A stretch of 64,000 nt of DNA, taken from assembly GCF_900090245.1 (NCBI RefSeq), contig NZ_FMDN01000015.1, positions 1 through 64,000 on the forward strand, in the 5' to 3' direction. The notes below the pieces were generated by a model. That model was given only the letters and a program-made list of their open reading frames with translations, ran no database searches and was not told where the DNA came from. This document shows positions 24,071 through 32,151 of this stretch, one piece after another. This DNA comes from Micromonospora halophytica. Lineage in GTDB: Bacteria > Actinomycetota > Actinomycetes > Mycobacteriales > Micromonosporaceae. How positions within the stretch are numbered: position 1 is the first letter of the stretch; each line of letters opens with the position of its first letter. A program made the translations under genes and the position numbers.

Positions 24071-24934
24071 TCAGCGGGGCGGCAGGCCGGCGGCGAAGTC
24101 GGCCACCCGCCGGGCCAGCGGCGCGCCGGCCCGGACCCAGGTGAAGTGGTCCAGCGCGGCGCCGGCCTCGGCGACGGTGTACCGGTCCCGGGTCACCGGT
24201 GCGGCGGTGAGCTTCGCGCAGAGGTGGTCCAGCGTGGGGTGCGGGGTGTACTGGTCGTCGTCCATGCTCACCGCGAGCACCGGGGTGGCCAGTCGCCGCA
24301 CGGCCGCCTCGGCGTCCACCCCGTCGAGCACGGGGAACCGTCCGGTCCGCGCGGTGTACGCCCAGTCCCGGATCACCCCGCGCGCCTGGCGTCCGCCGAA
24401 ACCCCACCCCGGCCAGACCCCGAGCGTGCGCGCCACCGCCGAGATCCCCTGGGTGTACGGCAGCACGCCGTACCCGCGCAAACCCGGGTAGCTGCGCCAG
24501 TACGGCACGCCGACGGCGAGCAGGGCCAGCCCGTCGACCGCGTCCGCGCCGTGCAGGGCGAGGTGCAGCAGGGCCGCCTGCCCGCCGAGGGAGTGCCCGA
24601 GCAGCAACCGGGTGCGCCCGTCCAGCCGGGGCTTGAGCGCGTCGAGGACCGCGCCGACGTCGGTGGCCAGCTCGGCGTAGCCGTACCGGCAGGCGCGCCC
24701 GGGTGGGGGAGTGCTGGCCCCGGTCCCCCGCAGGTCGGCCACGGCCACCGCGAGGCCCGCGTCGCGCAGGGTGGCCGCGAAGGGGCGGTAGTAGCGGGCC
24801 CGGACCCCCATCGCCGGCCAGATCACCACCATCGGCGCGCCGGGCGGGCCGTCCGGCTCCGGGTACACCTGGACGCCGATGCGTGCCCCGTCGACGTCGA
24901 CGTGTTCCTGCGTGTACTCCGGCTCCCCGCTCAT
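24071..24934 (-). CDS. Alpha/beta-hydrolase
   Basis: The 287-residue protein has the nucleophile elbow at S115 (LLGHSLGGQA), an oxyanion region after VVIWPAMGV, the VADLRGTGAS turn and a C-terminal LDHFTWVR with the likely catalytic His. VSMDDDQYTP supplies the acid. It is a cytoplasmic serine esterase or lipase-like enzyme of unknown substrate. ATG 24934 has TACGCT six bases upstream and no ribosome-binding site, hence a probable leaderless mRNA. Confidence 0.8.
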   Translation of the reverse strand: MSGEPEYTQEHVDVDGARIGVQVYPEPDGPPGAPMVVIWPAMGVRARYYRPFAATLRDAGLAVAVADLRGTGASTPPPGRACRYGYAELATDVGAVLDALKPRLDGRTRLLLGHSLGGQAALLHLALHGADAVDGLALLAVGVPYWRSYPGLRGYGVLPYTQGISAVARTLGVWPGWGFGGRQARGVIRDWAYTARTGRFPVLDGVDAEAAVRRLATPVLAVSMDDDQYTPHPTLDHLCAKLTAAPVTRDRYTVAEAGAALDHFTWVRAGAPLARRVADFAAGLPPR

Positions 24935-24940
24935 CCGTCC

Positions 24941-24946
24941 AGCGTA
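24941..24946 (-). promoter_or_regulatory. -10 element, leaderless start of the alpha/beta-hydrolase gene
   Basis: TACGCT on the minus strand lies six bases before ATG 24934. Confidence 0.4.
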
Positions 24947-24998
24947 CGACGAAAGCTACCGGCGGGTAACCAAGGGGTGCCGCGGGTCGCCGCGCCCG

Positions 24999-26216
24999 TC
25001 AGGCCACCGCCGGGGCGACGCGGCCGACCTGGGCGACCGTGGCGTAGACCGCGCCGAGCTGCTCGGCGCAACGCTTCCAGGAGTACCGGCTGCGGATCCG
25101 GTCCACCGCCGCCGTGGCGTACGCGAAGCGGCGTACCTTGTCGGTGAGCAGCCGGCGCAGCGCGGTGCCCAGCGCACGGGGGTCGCGCGGCGGGACCAGG
25201 TCGCCGGTGAGCCCGTCCACGACGGTGTCGGCGATCCCGCCGACGTTCGTGCCGATCACCGGGACGCCGCAGGCCATCCCCTCCAACGGGGTGAGCCCGA
25301 ACGGCTCGTACCAGGGGGCGGCGACCAGCACGTCGGCGGAGCGGTACCAGGAGCCCATCTCCTTGCGCGGCACCGCCCCGAGCAGCTTGACCCGGTCGGC
25401 GACCCCGCAGGACTCGGCGAGCGCGGAGAGCCGGCGGGCGAATCCGTCGGCCGGCAGCAGCTCGGCGGGCGGTCCGCCGACCACCACGCACTCGGCGTCC
25501 GGCACGGTGGGCAGCGCGCGGATGACGTCCTGGAAGCCCTTGCGCTCGACCATCCGGCCGACGGTGAGGATCCGGTGGCGGGCCGGGTCGCGCGGAGCGG
25601 CCGGCCCCTGCGGGTGGAACATCTGCTCGTCGACCCCGGACGGGACCAGCGCCATCTTCGACCGGGGCACGCCGAGGCGGACCAGCTCGCCGACCTCGTC
25701 CTGGCACTGGACGACCACCCGGTCGGCGGCGCGTCCCAGCGCCCGCTCGTAGCCGATCCGGCCCGGTGGGCTGGTGTCCCTCGCGCCCCGGTGCCGGCGC
25801 TTCACCGTGCCGAGCCCGTGGTACGTCAGCACCACCGGCGTGTTGGTGCGCCGACCCGCGTGCAGGGTGGCCAGGCCGCTCATCCAGAAGTGGGCGTGCG
25901 CCACGTCGGGCCGCCAGTCGCCGTGCCGCCACTGGTCGGCCAGCCAGCGGCCGAACTCGCCCACGTATGCCAGCAGCTCGTCCTTCGGCACCCGCTGCGC
26001 CGGCCCGGCCGGCACGTGCCGCACCTGGTAACCGGCGGAGGCGTCCACCACCTCGGGCAGCCCCGACGAGTCGCGGCGGGTGTAGACCCGCACCTCGTGG
26101 CCCTCGCCGACCAGCGCCGCCGCCAGCTCGGCGACGTGTGTGTGCTGACCGCCGGCGTCCTCCTCGCCGAGGACGGCGAGCGGGCTGGCGTGCTCCGAGA
26201 TCATCGCGATGCGCAT
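24999..26216 (-). CDS. Family-4 glycosyltransferase
   Basis: The 405-residue GT-B enzyme starts at ATG 26216 directly after GGAGGAGGACAC. The N-terminal domain has MISEHASPL and GGQHTHVAELAAALVGEGH. The C-terminal donor domain has GVDEQMF, ILTVGRMVERKGFQDVIRAL and the GT4 signature WYEPFGLTPLEGMACGVPVI (about 310-330), followed by GTNVGGIADTV. It transfers a sugar from a nucleotide donor with retention; acceptor unknown. Immediately upstream and in the same frame lies the start of a carbamoyltransferase, so this gene was probably the second cistron of a larger cluster whose first gene has been lost. Confidence 0.85.
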   Translation of the reverse strand: MRIAMISEHASPLAVLGEEDAGGQHTHVAELAAALVGEGHEVRVYTRRDSSGLPEVVDASAGYQVRHVPAGPAQRVPKDELLAYVGEFGRWLADQWRHGDWRPDVAHAHFWMSGLATLHAGRRTNTPVVLTYHGLGTVKRRHRGARDTSPPGRIGYERALGRAADRVVVQCQDEVGELVRLGVPRSKMALVPSGVDEQMFHPQGPAAPRDPARHRILTVGRMVERKGFQDVIRALPTVPDAECVVVGGPPAELLPADGFARRLSALAESCGVADRVKLLGAVPRKEMGSWYRSADVLVAAPWYEPFGLTPLEGMACGVPVIGTNVGGIADTVVDGLTGDLVPPRDPRALGTALRRLLTDKVRRFAYATAAVDRIRSRYSWKRCAEQLGAVYATVAQVGRVAPAVA

Positions 26217-26351
26217 GTGTCCTCCTCCAAGATCCCGTCCCGGGCGGCGAGGAACCGGTCGCTCCGCCTCGGCGGCGGCCACCACCTGTCCGCCGACCAC
26301 CAGGGCGGTGGCCGGATCGTGGAAGATCGCATTGGTTCCCAGGACGCGCAT
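26217..26351 (-). pseudogene. Carbamoyltransferase (NodU/CmcH-type) N-terminal fossil
   Basis: From ATG 26351 the frame reads MRVLGTNAIFHDPATALVV followed by GGQVVAAAEAER. This is the signature beginning of NodU/CmcH-type O-carbamoyltransferases (the HDPA block holds a catalytic His). After about 31 residues the match fails: the next family residues (RF, then a basic stretch) appear only in another frame (DRFLAARDG), and the sequence then runs into the ribosome-binding site of the glycosyltransferase. About 500 residues are missing. This is a decayed 5' remnant of a gene once upstream of the glycosyltransferase. Confidence 0.7.
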
Positions 26352-26406
26352 GCGTCGTCCCTACCCCGGCCGTCGCCTCCTAACCGGTAGGTCGTCAACT
26401 TCACGA

Positions 26407-26445
26407 CGGGGCCGCGAATCTCCACCGTGGAGATTCGCGGCCCCG
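26407..26445. terminator. Terminator of the flavohemoprotein gene
   Basis: A 19-base arm at 26407-26425 (CGGGGCCGCGAATCTCCAC) is perfectly complementary to 26427-26445. It lies just beyond the stop of hmp at 26454. Confidence 0.75.
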
Positions 26446-26453
26446 GGCCGGTC

Positions 26454-27674
26454 TCAGACGCCGCCGCGCAGCATTCCCGGACCGAACACCTCGTAGGCGA
26501 TCCGCTCCACCGGCACTCCCCGGCGCAGCAGCCCGCCGCGGATCTGGTTCATGAACGGCAGCGGCCCGCACAGGTGCACGTGCGCGTCGGGGGAGATCGG
26601 GATCAGCTCCGGGTCGACCCGGCCGCTGGACACCTCGGCGGTGAGCGCGTCCAGTTCGTCACCGTCGCTGGTCTGCTCGTACCAGAGCTTGAGGCGCAGG
26701 TTGGGCAGCCGGTCGTACAGCCGGGGCAGCGCGTCGCGGTGCGCGTGCGCGGCCCCGTCCCGGTCGGCGTGCACCAGCACCACCGGCCGCTCCGGCGCGG
26801 TCTCCGCCAGGTGCTCCAGCGCGGACATCGCCGGGGTGAGCCCGATGCCGGCGCTGACCAGCAGCAACGGCCCATCGCCGGCGACGGCGCTGACCTCGCC
26901 GAAGGGCGGGCTGAGCCGCAGCGTGTCCCCGACCGCGACCCGCTCGTGCAGGAAGGTGGAGACCGTCCCGTCGGGTGCGCCGTCCTCACCGCGGACCCGC
27001 TTCACGGTGATCCGCCACTGCGGGGCGCCCGGGCGGCCGGAGAGGCTGTACTGCCGGATCTGCTGGCCGAGGCCGCCGTCGAGGTCCACGGCCACCGAGA
27101 CGTACTGGCCGGGGACGAAGTCGGGCACCGCACCGCCGTCGACCGGGGCGAGGGTGAACGACCGCACGTCGGTGGCCTCCGTGGTCACCTCGGTGACCCG
27201 CCAGTCGCGCCAGACCGACTCGCCGTCGGCGAGCCCGGCCTCGGTGTAGAGCCGGGCCTCCCGGGCGATCAGCTCGCAGGCCAGCAGCCAGTACACCTCG
27301 TCCCAGGCGGCGGCCACCTCGGGCGTCACGGCATCGCCGAGCACCTCGCCGATCGCGCCCATCAGGTGCCGGCCGACGATCGTGTACGAGGTGGCGGTGA
27401 TGCCGAGCGAGGCGTGCTTGTGGGCGATGCGGTCGAGGATCGGCCCCCAGGGTGCGTCGCCGGTGCCGGTCAGGTGCTCCGCGTACGAGACCACGGCGGC
27501 GGCGAGGGCGGCCTTCTGCTGCCCGGTGGCCTGGTTGCCCCGGTTGAACAGGTTGAGCAGCTCCGGGTGGGCGGCGAACATCCGCGGATAGAACCGGCCG
27601 GTGATCTCCTCCCCGTGCGCCCGTACCACGGGCAGGGTCGCGGTGACGACGGCGGCTGACGATTCCGAGAGCAC
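26454..27674 (-). CDS. hmp: Flavohemoprotein (nitric-oxide dioxygenase)
   Basis: The 406-residue protein starts at GTG 27674 with AAGGAGGA upstream. It has a globin domain (residues 1-140) with proximal heme ligand H87 in IAHKHASLG, a ferredoxin-reductase FAD domain (RQYSLSG, about 215-221) and an NAD domain (SAGIGLTPAMSA, then HLCGPLPFM). Flavohemoproteins oxidise NO to nitrate using O2 and NAD(P)H, protecting against nitrosative stress. The divergent neighbour is an NsrR-type regulator, and a near-perfect palindrome sits just upstream of this gene, so NO-controlled derepression is very likely. Confidence 0.9.
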   Translation of the reverse strand: MLSESSAAVVTATLPVVRAHGEEITGRFYPRMFAAHPELLNLFNRGNQATGQQKAALAAAVVSYAEHLTGTGDAPWGPILDRIAHKHASLGITATSYTIVGRHLMGAIGEVLGDAVTPEVAAAWDEVYWLLACELIAREARLYTEAGLADGESVWRDWRVTEVTTEATDVRSFTLAPVDGGAVPDFVPGQYVSVAVDLDGGLGQQIRQYSLSGRPGAPQWRITVKRVRGEDGAPDGTVSTFLHERVAVGDTLRLSPPFGEVSAVAGDGPLLLVSAGIGLTPAMSALEHLAETAPERPVVLVHADRDGAAHAHRDALPRLYDRLPNLRLKLWYEQTSDGDELDALTAEVSSGRVDPELIPISPDAHVHLCGPLPFMNQIRGGLLRRGVPVERIAYEVFGPGMLRGGV

Positions 27675-27708
27675 AGCTCCTCCTTGTGTGTTGCCTACGC
27701 CGCCCACC

Positions 27709-27735
27709 TAAACAGGAATCCGCGATTCCTATTTA
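27709..27735. promoter_or_regulatory. NsrR-type operator palindrome in front of hmp
   Basis: TAAACAGGAATC (27709-27720) and GATTCCTATTTA (27724-27735) are inverted copies matching at 11 of 12 positions around a 3-base centre (CGC). It lies 35 bases upstream of the hmp start in the hmp-nsrR intergenic region. Streptomyces NsrR boxes are A/T-ended 11-bp inverted repeats with a GAAT core, consistent with this site. Confidence 0.75.
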
Positions 27736-27809
27736 GGGTCGAAGGTCCCGGGTCCGCTGTTGCCGCCGTCACGGACCTCGGACCCCTGTCCGGCCCCGGC
27801 CGCGCTGGC

Positions 27810-27815
27810 TAGGGT
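27810..27815 (+). promoter_or_regulatory. -10 element, leaderless start of nsrR
   Basis: TAGGGT lies six bases before GTG 27822. Confidence 0.45.
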
Positions 27816-27821
27816 CGGTAC

Positions 27822-28250
27822 GTGAAGCTCAACCGGTCCACCGACATGGCGCTGCGGATCGCCATGCTGACCGCCACGGCGTCGACCCGGAGCACGGTCG
27901 AGGAACTGGCCGAGCAGCTGGACCTGCCCCGCAGCCACGTCGCCAAGGTGGTGCAGCGGCTGCAACGCATCGGCGTGCTGGTCACCATCCGGGGACGCTC
28001 CGGGGGCGTCGCCTTCGCCGAGGGCGCCGATGAGCTGACCGTCGGCCAGGTGGTGCGCGCGTTCGAGGGCGAGGAGGAGGTCGTCGCCTGCGAGGAGTCC
28101 GGCTGCACGCTGCGTGCCGGGTGCCGGCTGCGGGGTCACCTCCGCCGCGCGCAGGCCGCCTTCCTCGCCGTCCTCGACGACGTACGCCTCGGCGACCTCG
28201 TCGACACCCCCGGCGCGCCCCTCCTGCTCACCCTCACCCGCCGTCCCTGA
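27822..28250 (+). CDS. nsrR: NsrR-type Rrf2-family iron-sulfur repressor
   Basis: The 142-residue protein has an Rrf2 winged helix (TVEELAEQLDLPRSHVAKVV, about 25-44; RGRSGGVAF wing) and three C-terminal cysteines C90, C95 and C101 (ACEESGCTLRAGC) for an iron-sulfur cluster. Asp8 is present, the residue reported as the fourth ligand in Streptomyces NsrR. NO destroys the cluster and releases DNA. The gene is divergent from hmp with a palindromic operator between them, so it should repress hmp. The GTG start is placed by the family beginning MKLNRSTDMALR and a leaderless -10. Confidence 0.9.
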   Translation: MKLNRSTDMALRIAMLTATASTRSTVEELAEQLDLPRSHVAKVVQRLQRIGVLVTIRGRSGGVAFAEGADELTVGQVVRAFEGEEEVVACEESGCTLRAGCRLRGHLRRAQAAFLAVLDDVRLGDLVDTPGAPLLLTLTRRP

Positions 28251-28323
28251 CCCCCCACCTGTCTCTCCCGGCGCCCGGCAGCGGCGGCGGTGATCGGCGG
28301 GCGCGCGGTGACCCGGCCGGAAA

Positions 28324-28367
28324 CGCAGGTGGGGGCGTCCGGCAGATGCCGGACGCCCCCACCTGCG
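28324..28367. terminator. Bidirectional terminator between nsrR and an SGNH gene
   Basis: A 21-bp perfect stem (28324-28344 with 28347-28367, core GGTGGGGGCGTCCGGCA) with a 2-base nominal loop lies between convergent genes. Confidence 0.75.
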
Positions 28368-28380
28368 GGTCGTCGTCCGC

Positions 28381-29637
28381 TCAGCTCACCGTGATCGTGC
28401 CGTCCGGCGCCCGGACGCAGGCCACCGCGCGGGTCGCCGTGCTGGCCGCCCCGCTCAGGCAGCGGCCGAGCACGCGGTGTCCGGCCGCGTTCGGGTGCCA
28501 GGACTCCTGGCAGGTCTGGAAGTACGTCCCGCAGGTGTTCGCGATCCGCTGGATGTCCAGCTTGTCGTAGCCCGAGAGGCTGGTGACGAAGACGCCCGAG
28601 GGGCCGTCCTGGAGCCGGATCGGGGTGGCCAGCGCGCCGGTGGGGCTGGCGGACTGCTCGCAGAGCCGGGCGCCGTCGAAGGCCCGCTGCACGTTGAGCC
28701 CGACCAGGTCGGCGTTGGGGAACTCGGCGGCGAGGGTGGTGCGTACGGAGTTCACCAGCGTGCCCAGGCCCTGGGAGAAGCGGTGACCGGGGGCGAGACT
28801 GGCCCGGTGGATGGGGCAGCCGCCCGCGTACCGCTCGGCGCCCAGCGCGCGGAACTTGTCCCGGGTGTCGCTGCGGCTGTCCTCGGTCCAGAACTTCGAC
28901 GCCAGCTCCGGCGGCAACGGGTTGGTGTAGTCCTGCAGCACGATCCGGTGCTGGCCGTCGGCGTCGATCTGGGCGAGCGTGGTGAGGATCTGCCGTACCG
29001 CCGCCGTGGTCTCCGCGGTGGCGGCGTTGAACTGCGCGGCCGTGGCCAGGTCGGCGTCCGAGCAGGGCTCCTGCGGCACCGGTCCGCCGAGGTACGCCCA
29101 GAACTCCCACCAGCCGGTCCAGGCATCGGCGATGAACCGGTTGGCGCACTTCTCGGCCACGCTGCCGAAGGTGAAGGAGCTGTTGTTCGAGCCGAGGCCG
29201 ACCAGCACCAGGTCGATGTCGTGGGTCTGCCCGACCGCCCGGAGCTGGTCGAGCTGCGCGGCCACCTGCCGTCCCTTGGCCCGGCTGGCGGAGGCGTTGG
29301 CGATGTCGTACGGCTGGCCACCCGAGCAGGCGAGGTTGAACCGGGCCTGGATGCCCGGCAGGTCCGCCTGGAACAGCGAGGCGTTCGCCGAGCGGTGGCA
29401 GAAGTAGGCGTTGCTGTTCGGGGCGGACCAGCCCGGGAAGGGCCGCGCGACGCCGTTGAGGTCGACCACCGGGGAGTACGCCCCGGCGCCCTCCCCGCTG
29501 ATGAAGCTGTCGCCGAGCGCGACGGCGGCGGTGGGCGGCGCCGCTGTCGCCGGAGCCGCCGATCCGACGGCGGCTGACAGGGCGGCGGTGGCGACGGTCA
29601 GCGCCGCCGCGAGCGCGGTACGACGGAACCTTGACAT
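28381..29637 (-). CDS. Secreted SGNH-hydrolase-type esterase
   Basis: The 418-residue protein starts at ATG 29637 after GGGGGAC. A signal peptide (about 1-33) ends in APATAA. The SGNH blocks are the nucleophile S44 in ALGDSFISGEG, a CSGGQPYDI glycine block, LVGLGSNNSSFTF (the Asn block) and the catalytic His in ESWHPNAAGH near the C-terminus. Many paired cysteines suggest a disulfide-bonded extracellular enzyme. It is larger than the SGNH protein at 21455. It would hydrolyse acyl esters in the envelope or medium; exact substrate unknown. Confidence 0.8.
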   Translation of the reverse strand: MSRFRRTALAAALTVATAALSAAVGSAAPATAAPPTAAVALGDSFISGEGAGAYSPVVDLNGVARPFPGWSAPNSNAYFCHRSANASLFQADLPGIQARFNLACSGGQPYDIANASASRAKGRQVAAQLDQLRAVGQTHDIDLVLVGLGSNNSSFTFGSVAEKCANRFIADAWTGWWEFWAYLGGPVPQEPCSDADLATAAQFNAATAETTAAVRQILTTLAQIDADGQHRIVLQDYTNPLPPELASKFWTEDSRSDTRDKFRALGAERYAGGCPIHRASLAPGHRFSQGLGTLVNSVRTTLAAEFPNADLVGLNVQRAFDGARLCEQSASPTGALATPIRLQDGPSGVFVTSLSGYDKLDIQRIANTCGTYFQTCQESWHPNAAGHRVLGRCLSGAASTATRAVACVRAPDGTITVS

Positions 29638-30055
29638 GACGTCCCCCATCTGTCCATGCAAATGCGAAAGATCCTCTGGAGGCGCGATCAGATCATCTCG
29701 TGCAATGAACGTCAATGGCTCGTAACGTGATCGTTCGAGGGGTGAAACATCCGCCCGCTAGGGGTCGCCAGGACCCCCGGTGGCCCCGTACGGCCCGGCG
29801 CGGTCGGTTCCCGGCGACCCGCTGCGGCCGTCCGGGGCGGGGCGTCGTGGCGGCCCTCCCGGCCCGGGCAGGGAAGATGGCGACGGCCTGCCGCGTTGCG
29901 CTCCACGACGCCCGGCCGGCCGTTCGCCGCGCGGCGGGTCGCGCGGGGGTTCATGGTCGTGTCGGGCCGTGCGGCTAGGCTCGCTGCGGCACGCCGCGCG
30001 TGGAGATCGAGACGGTGAGCGGCACCACACCGCCGAGACCGGGGAGTACGACCAG
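29638..30055. other. 418-base divergent intergenic region before parE
   Basis: No gene is supported. It holds the promoters of the SGNH gene and of parE. TAGGCT at 29976-29981 could be a -10 for parE, but no good -35 accompanies it. The segment next to the SGNH gene is AT-richer (GATCAGATCATCTCGTGC). Confidence 0.35.
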
Positions 30056-32113
30056 TTGACCGCACAGCCTGAGACCCTCTACGGGGCCGACGACCTCACC
30101 CACCTCGAGGGCCTGGACGCCGTCCGCAAGCGTCCCGGCATGTACATCGGCTCCACCGACAGTCGTGGCGTGGGTCACCTCGTCAACGAGATCCTCGACA
30201 ACTCGACCGACGAGGGTGTCGCCGGTCACGCCACGAAGATCGCGGTCATCCTGCACGCCGACGGCTCGGTGCAGGTCGACGACGACGGGCGGGGCATCCC
30301 CACCGACGTGCACGCCAAGTCCGGCATCTCCGGCGTCGAACTGGTGCTGACCCGGCTGCACGCCGGCGGCAAGTTCGGCGGCTCGGGCTACAAGACCTCC
30401 GGCGGCCTGCACGGCGTCGGCGCGTCGGCGGTCAACGCGCTCTCCCGGCGGTTCGACGTCACCGTCCGGCGCGGCGGCAAGATCCACACGATGTCGTTCC
30501 GGCACGGCGTGCCCGGCGTCTTCGACGGCGACGGCCCGGACGCCGGCTTCACCCCCGGCCCCGGCCTGCAGATCGTCGGGGCGATGAAGCGCGGCCAGCG
30601 CACCGGCACCTCGATCCGCTACTGGCACGACGCCCGCTACTTCGAGACCGGCGCGACCCTCGACGCCGAGGCCGTCCGGATGAAGCTGCGCAACACGGCC
30701 TTCCTGGTGCCCGGGGTCGACTACCGGCTGCGCGACGAGACCGGTGAGCAGCCCGCCGAGGAGCGCTTCCACTTCCCGAACGGCCTCACCGACATGGTGG
30801 AGTTCCTGGCCCCGGCCGGTGACCGCCCCGTCTCCGGCACCCTGCTGGTCACCGGCGAGGGGACCTACCGGGAGAACGCCGCCGACGCCAACGGCGTGAT
30901 GCAGTCCAACGTGCAGCGCCGCGCCGAGGTCGAGGTGGCCTTCCGTTGGGGCACCGGCTACGAGCGCACCGTCGAGTGCTTCACCAACACCATCCGCAAC
31001 GCCCACGGCGGCACCCACCGTAAGGGCTTCGAGCGGGCGCTGGCCCGTACCCTCGCCGACGCCGTCCGCAACACCCGCGGCCTGCTCAAGGCGAAGGAGG
31101 AGCCGCCCACCCTGGACGACGTGCTGGAGGGTATGACGGCGGTGGTGCACGTGCGGATCCCCGAGCCGCAGTTCACCTCGCAGACCAAGGACGAGCTCTC
31201 CACCGCCGGCATCACCAAGGTGATCCAGTCGCTGACCGAGCAGCACGTCAAGGCGTGGCTGGAGGACCGGCGGACGAAGACCGAGGCGCGCACCGTCCTA
31301 CAGAAGATCGTCGACGCGGCCCGGGTGCGGCTGACCCAGAAGCAGCAGAAGGACGCGGCCCGGCGCAAGACCGCGCTGGAGGGCGCGGCGATGCCGGCCA
31401 AGCTGGTCGACTGCCGCGCGGCGGGGATCGAGCGCAGCGAGCTGTTCATCGTGGAGGGCGACAGCGCCCTCGGGACGGGGCGACTTGCCCGATCCGCCGA
31501 ATATCAGGCGCTGCTGCCGATTCGCGGCAAGATCCTCAACGTGCAGAAGGCCAACCTCCAGCAGGTGCTGGACAACGCCGAGTGCGCAGCGATCGTGCAG
31601 GTGCTCGGCGCGGGTTCGGGGCGGACGTTCGACCTGTCGGGGATGCGGTACGGCCGGGTGCTGATCATGGCGGACGCCGACGTGGACGGCGCGCACATCC
31701 GTACCCTGCTGATCACGCTCTTCGCCCGGTACATGCGGCCGCTGATCGAGGCCGGCCGGCTCTACGCCGCGATGCCGCCCCTGCACAAGATCACCACCAA
31801 GGGGCGCAACCCGCAGACGGTCTACACCTACACCCAGGCCGAGATGGAGGCGACGGTCCGCAAGCTGGAGAAGGCCGGCAGGCAGATCGTCACCCCGATC
31901 CCGCGCTTCAAGGGCCTCGGTGAGATGGACGCCGACGAGCTGTGGGAGACCACCATGAACCCGGCCACCCGCGCGGTGCGCCGGATCACCCTCGACGACG
32001 TCGACGCCGCCGAACGAATCCTCGAACTGCTGATGGGGGAGAAGGTCGAGCCGCGCCGCAACTGGCTGATCGAGTCCTCCGACCGGGTCGACCGGGAAGC
32101 GATCGACGCATGA
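30056..32113 (+). CDS. parE: DNA topoisomerase IV subunit B (type IIA, GyrB-like)
   Basis: The 685-residue protein starts at TTG 30056, nine bases after GGGGAG; the frame is open upstream but that part is not protein-like. The GHKL ATPase domain has VRKRPGMYIGST, NEILDNSTDEG, VDDDGRGIPTD and the ATP lid GGLHGVGASAVNALS. The transducer domain and C-terminal TOPRIM domain follow (FIVEGDSALG; ADADVDGAHIRTLL), then EKVEPRRNWL. With ParC it forms an A2B2 enzyme that passes one DNA duplex through another using ATP. It is separated from parC by 38 bases in the same operon. Confidence 0.9.
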   Translation: MTAQPETLYGADDLTHLEGLDAVRKRPGMYIGSTDSRGVGHLVNEILDNSTDEGVAGHATKIAVILHADGSVQVDDDGRGIPTDVHAKSGISGVELVLTRLHAGGKFGGSGYKTSGGLHGVGASAVNALSRRFDVTVRRGGKIHTMSFRHGVPGVFDGDGPDAGFTPGPGLQIVGAMKRGQRTGTSIRYWHDARYFETGATLDAEAVRMKLRNTAFLVPGVDYRLRDETGEQPAEERFHFPNGLTDMVEFLAPAGDRPVSGTLLVTGEGTYRENAADANGVMQSNVQRRAEVEVAFRWGTGYERTVECFTNTIRNAHGGTHRKGFERALARTLADAVRNTRGLLKAKEEPPTLDDVLEGMTAVVHVRIPEPQFTSQTKDELSTAGITKVIQSLTEQHVKAWLEDRRTKTEARTVLQKIVDAARVRLTQKQQKDAARRKTALEGAAMPAKLVDCRAAGIERSELFIVEGDSALGTGRLARSAEYQALLPIRGKILNVQKANLQQVLDNAECAAIVQVLGAGSGRTFDLSGMRYGRVLIMADADVDGAHIRTLLITLFARYMRPLIEAGRLYAAMPPLHKITTKGRNPQTVYTYTQAEMEATVRKLEKAGRQIVTPIPRFKGLGEMDADELWETTMNPATRAVRRITLDDVDAAERILELLMGEKVEPRRNWLIESSDRVDREAIDA

Positions 32114-32151
32114 GCCCGCTGACCGCCGCGCACGCAGAAGGAAGCTGAACG

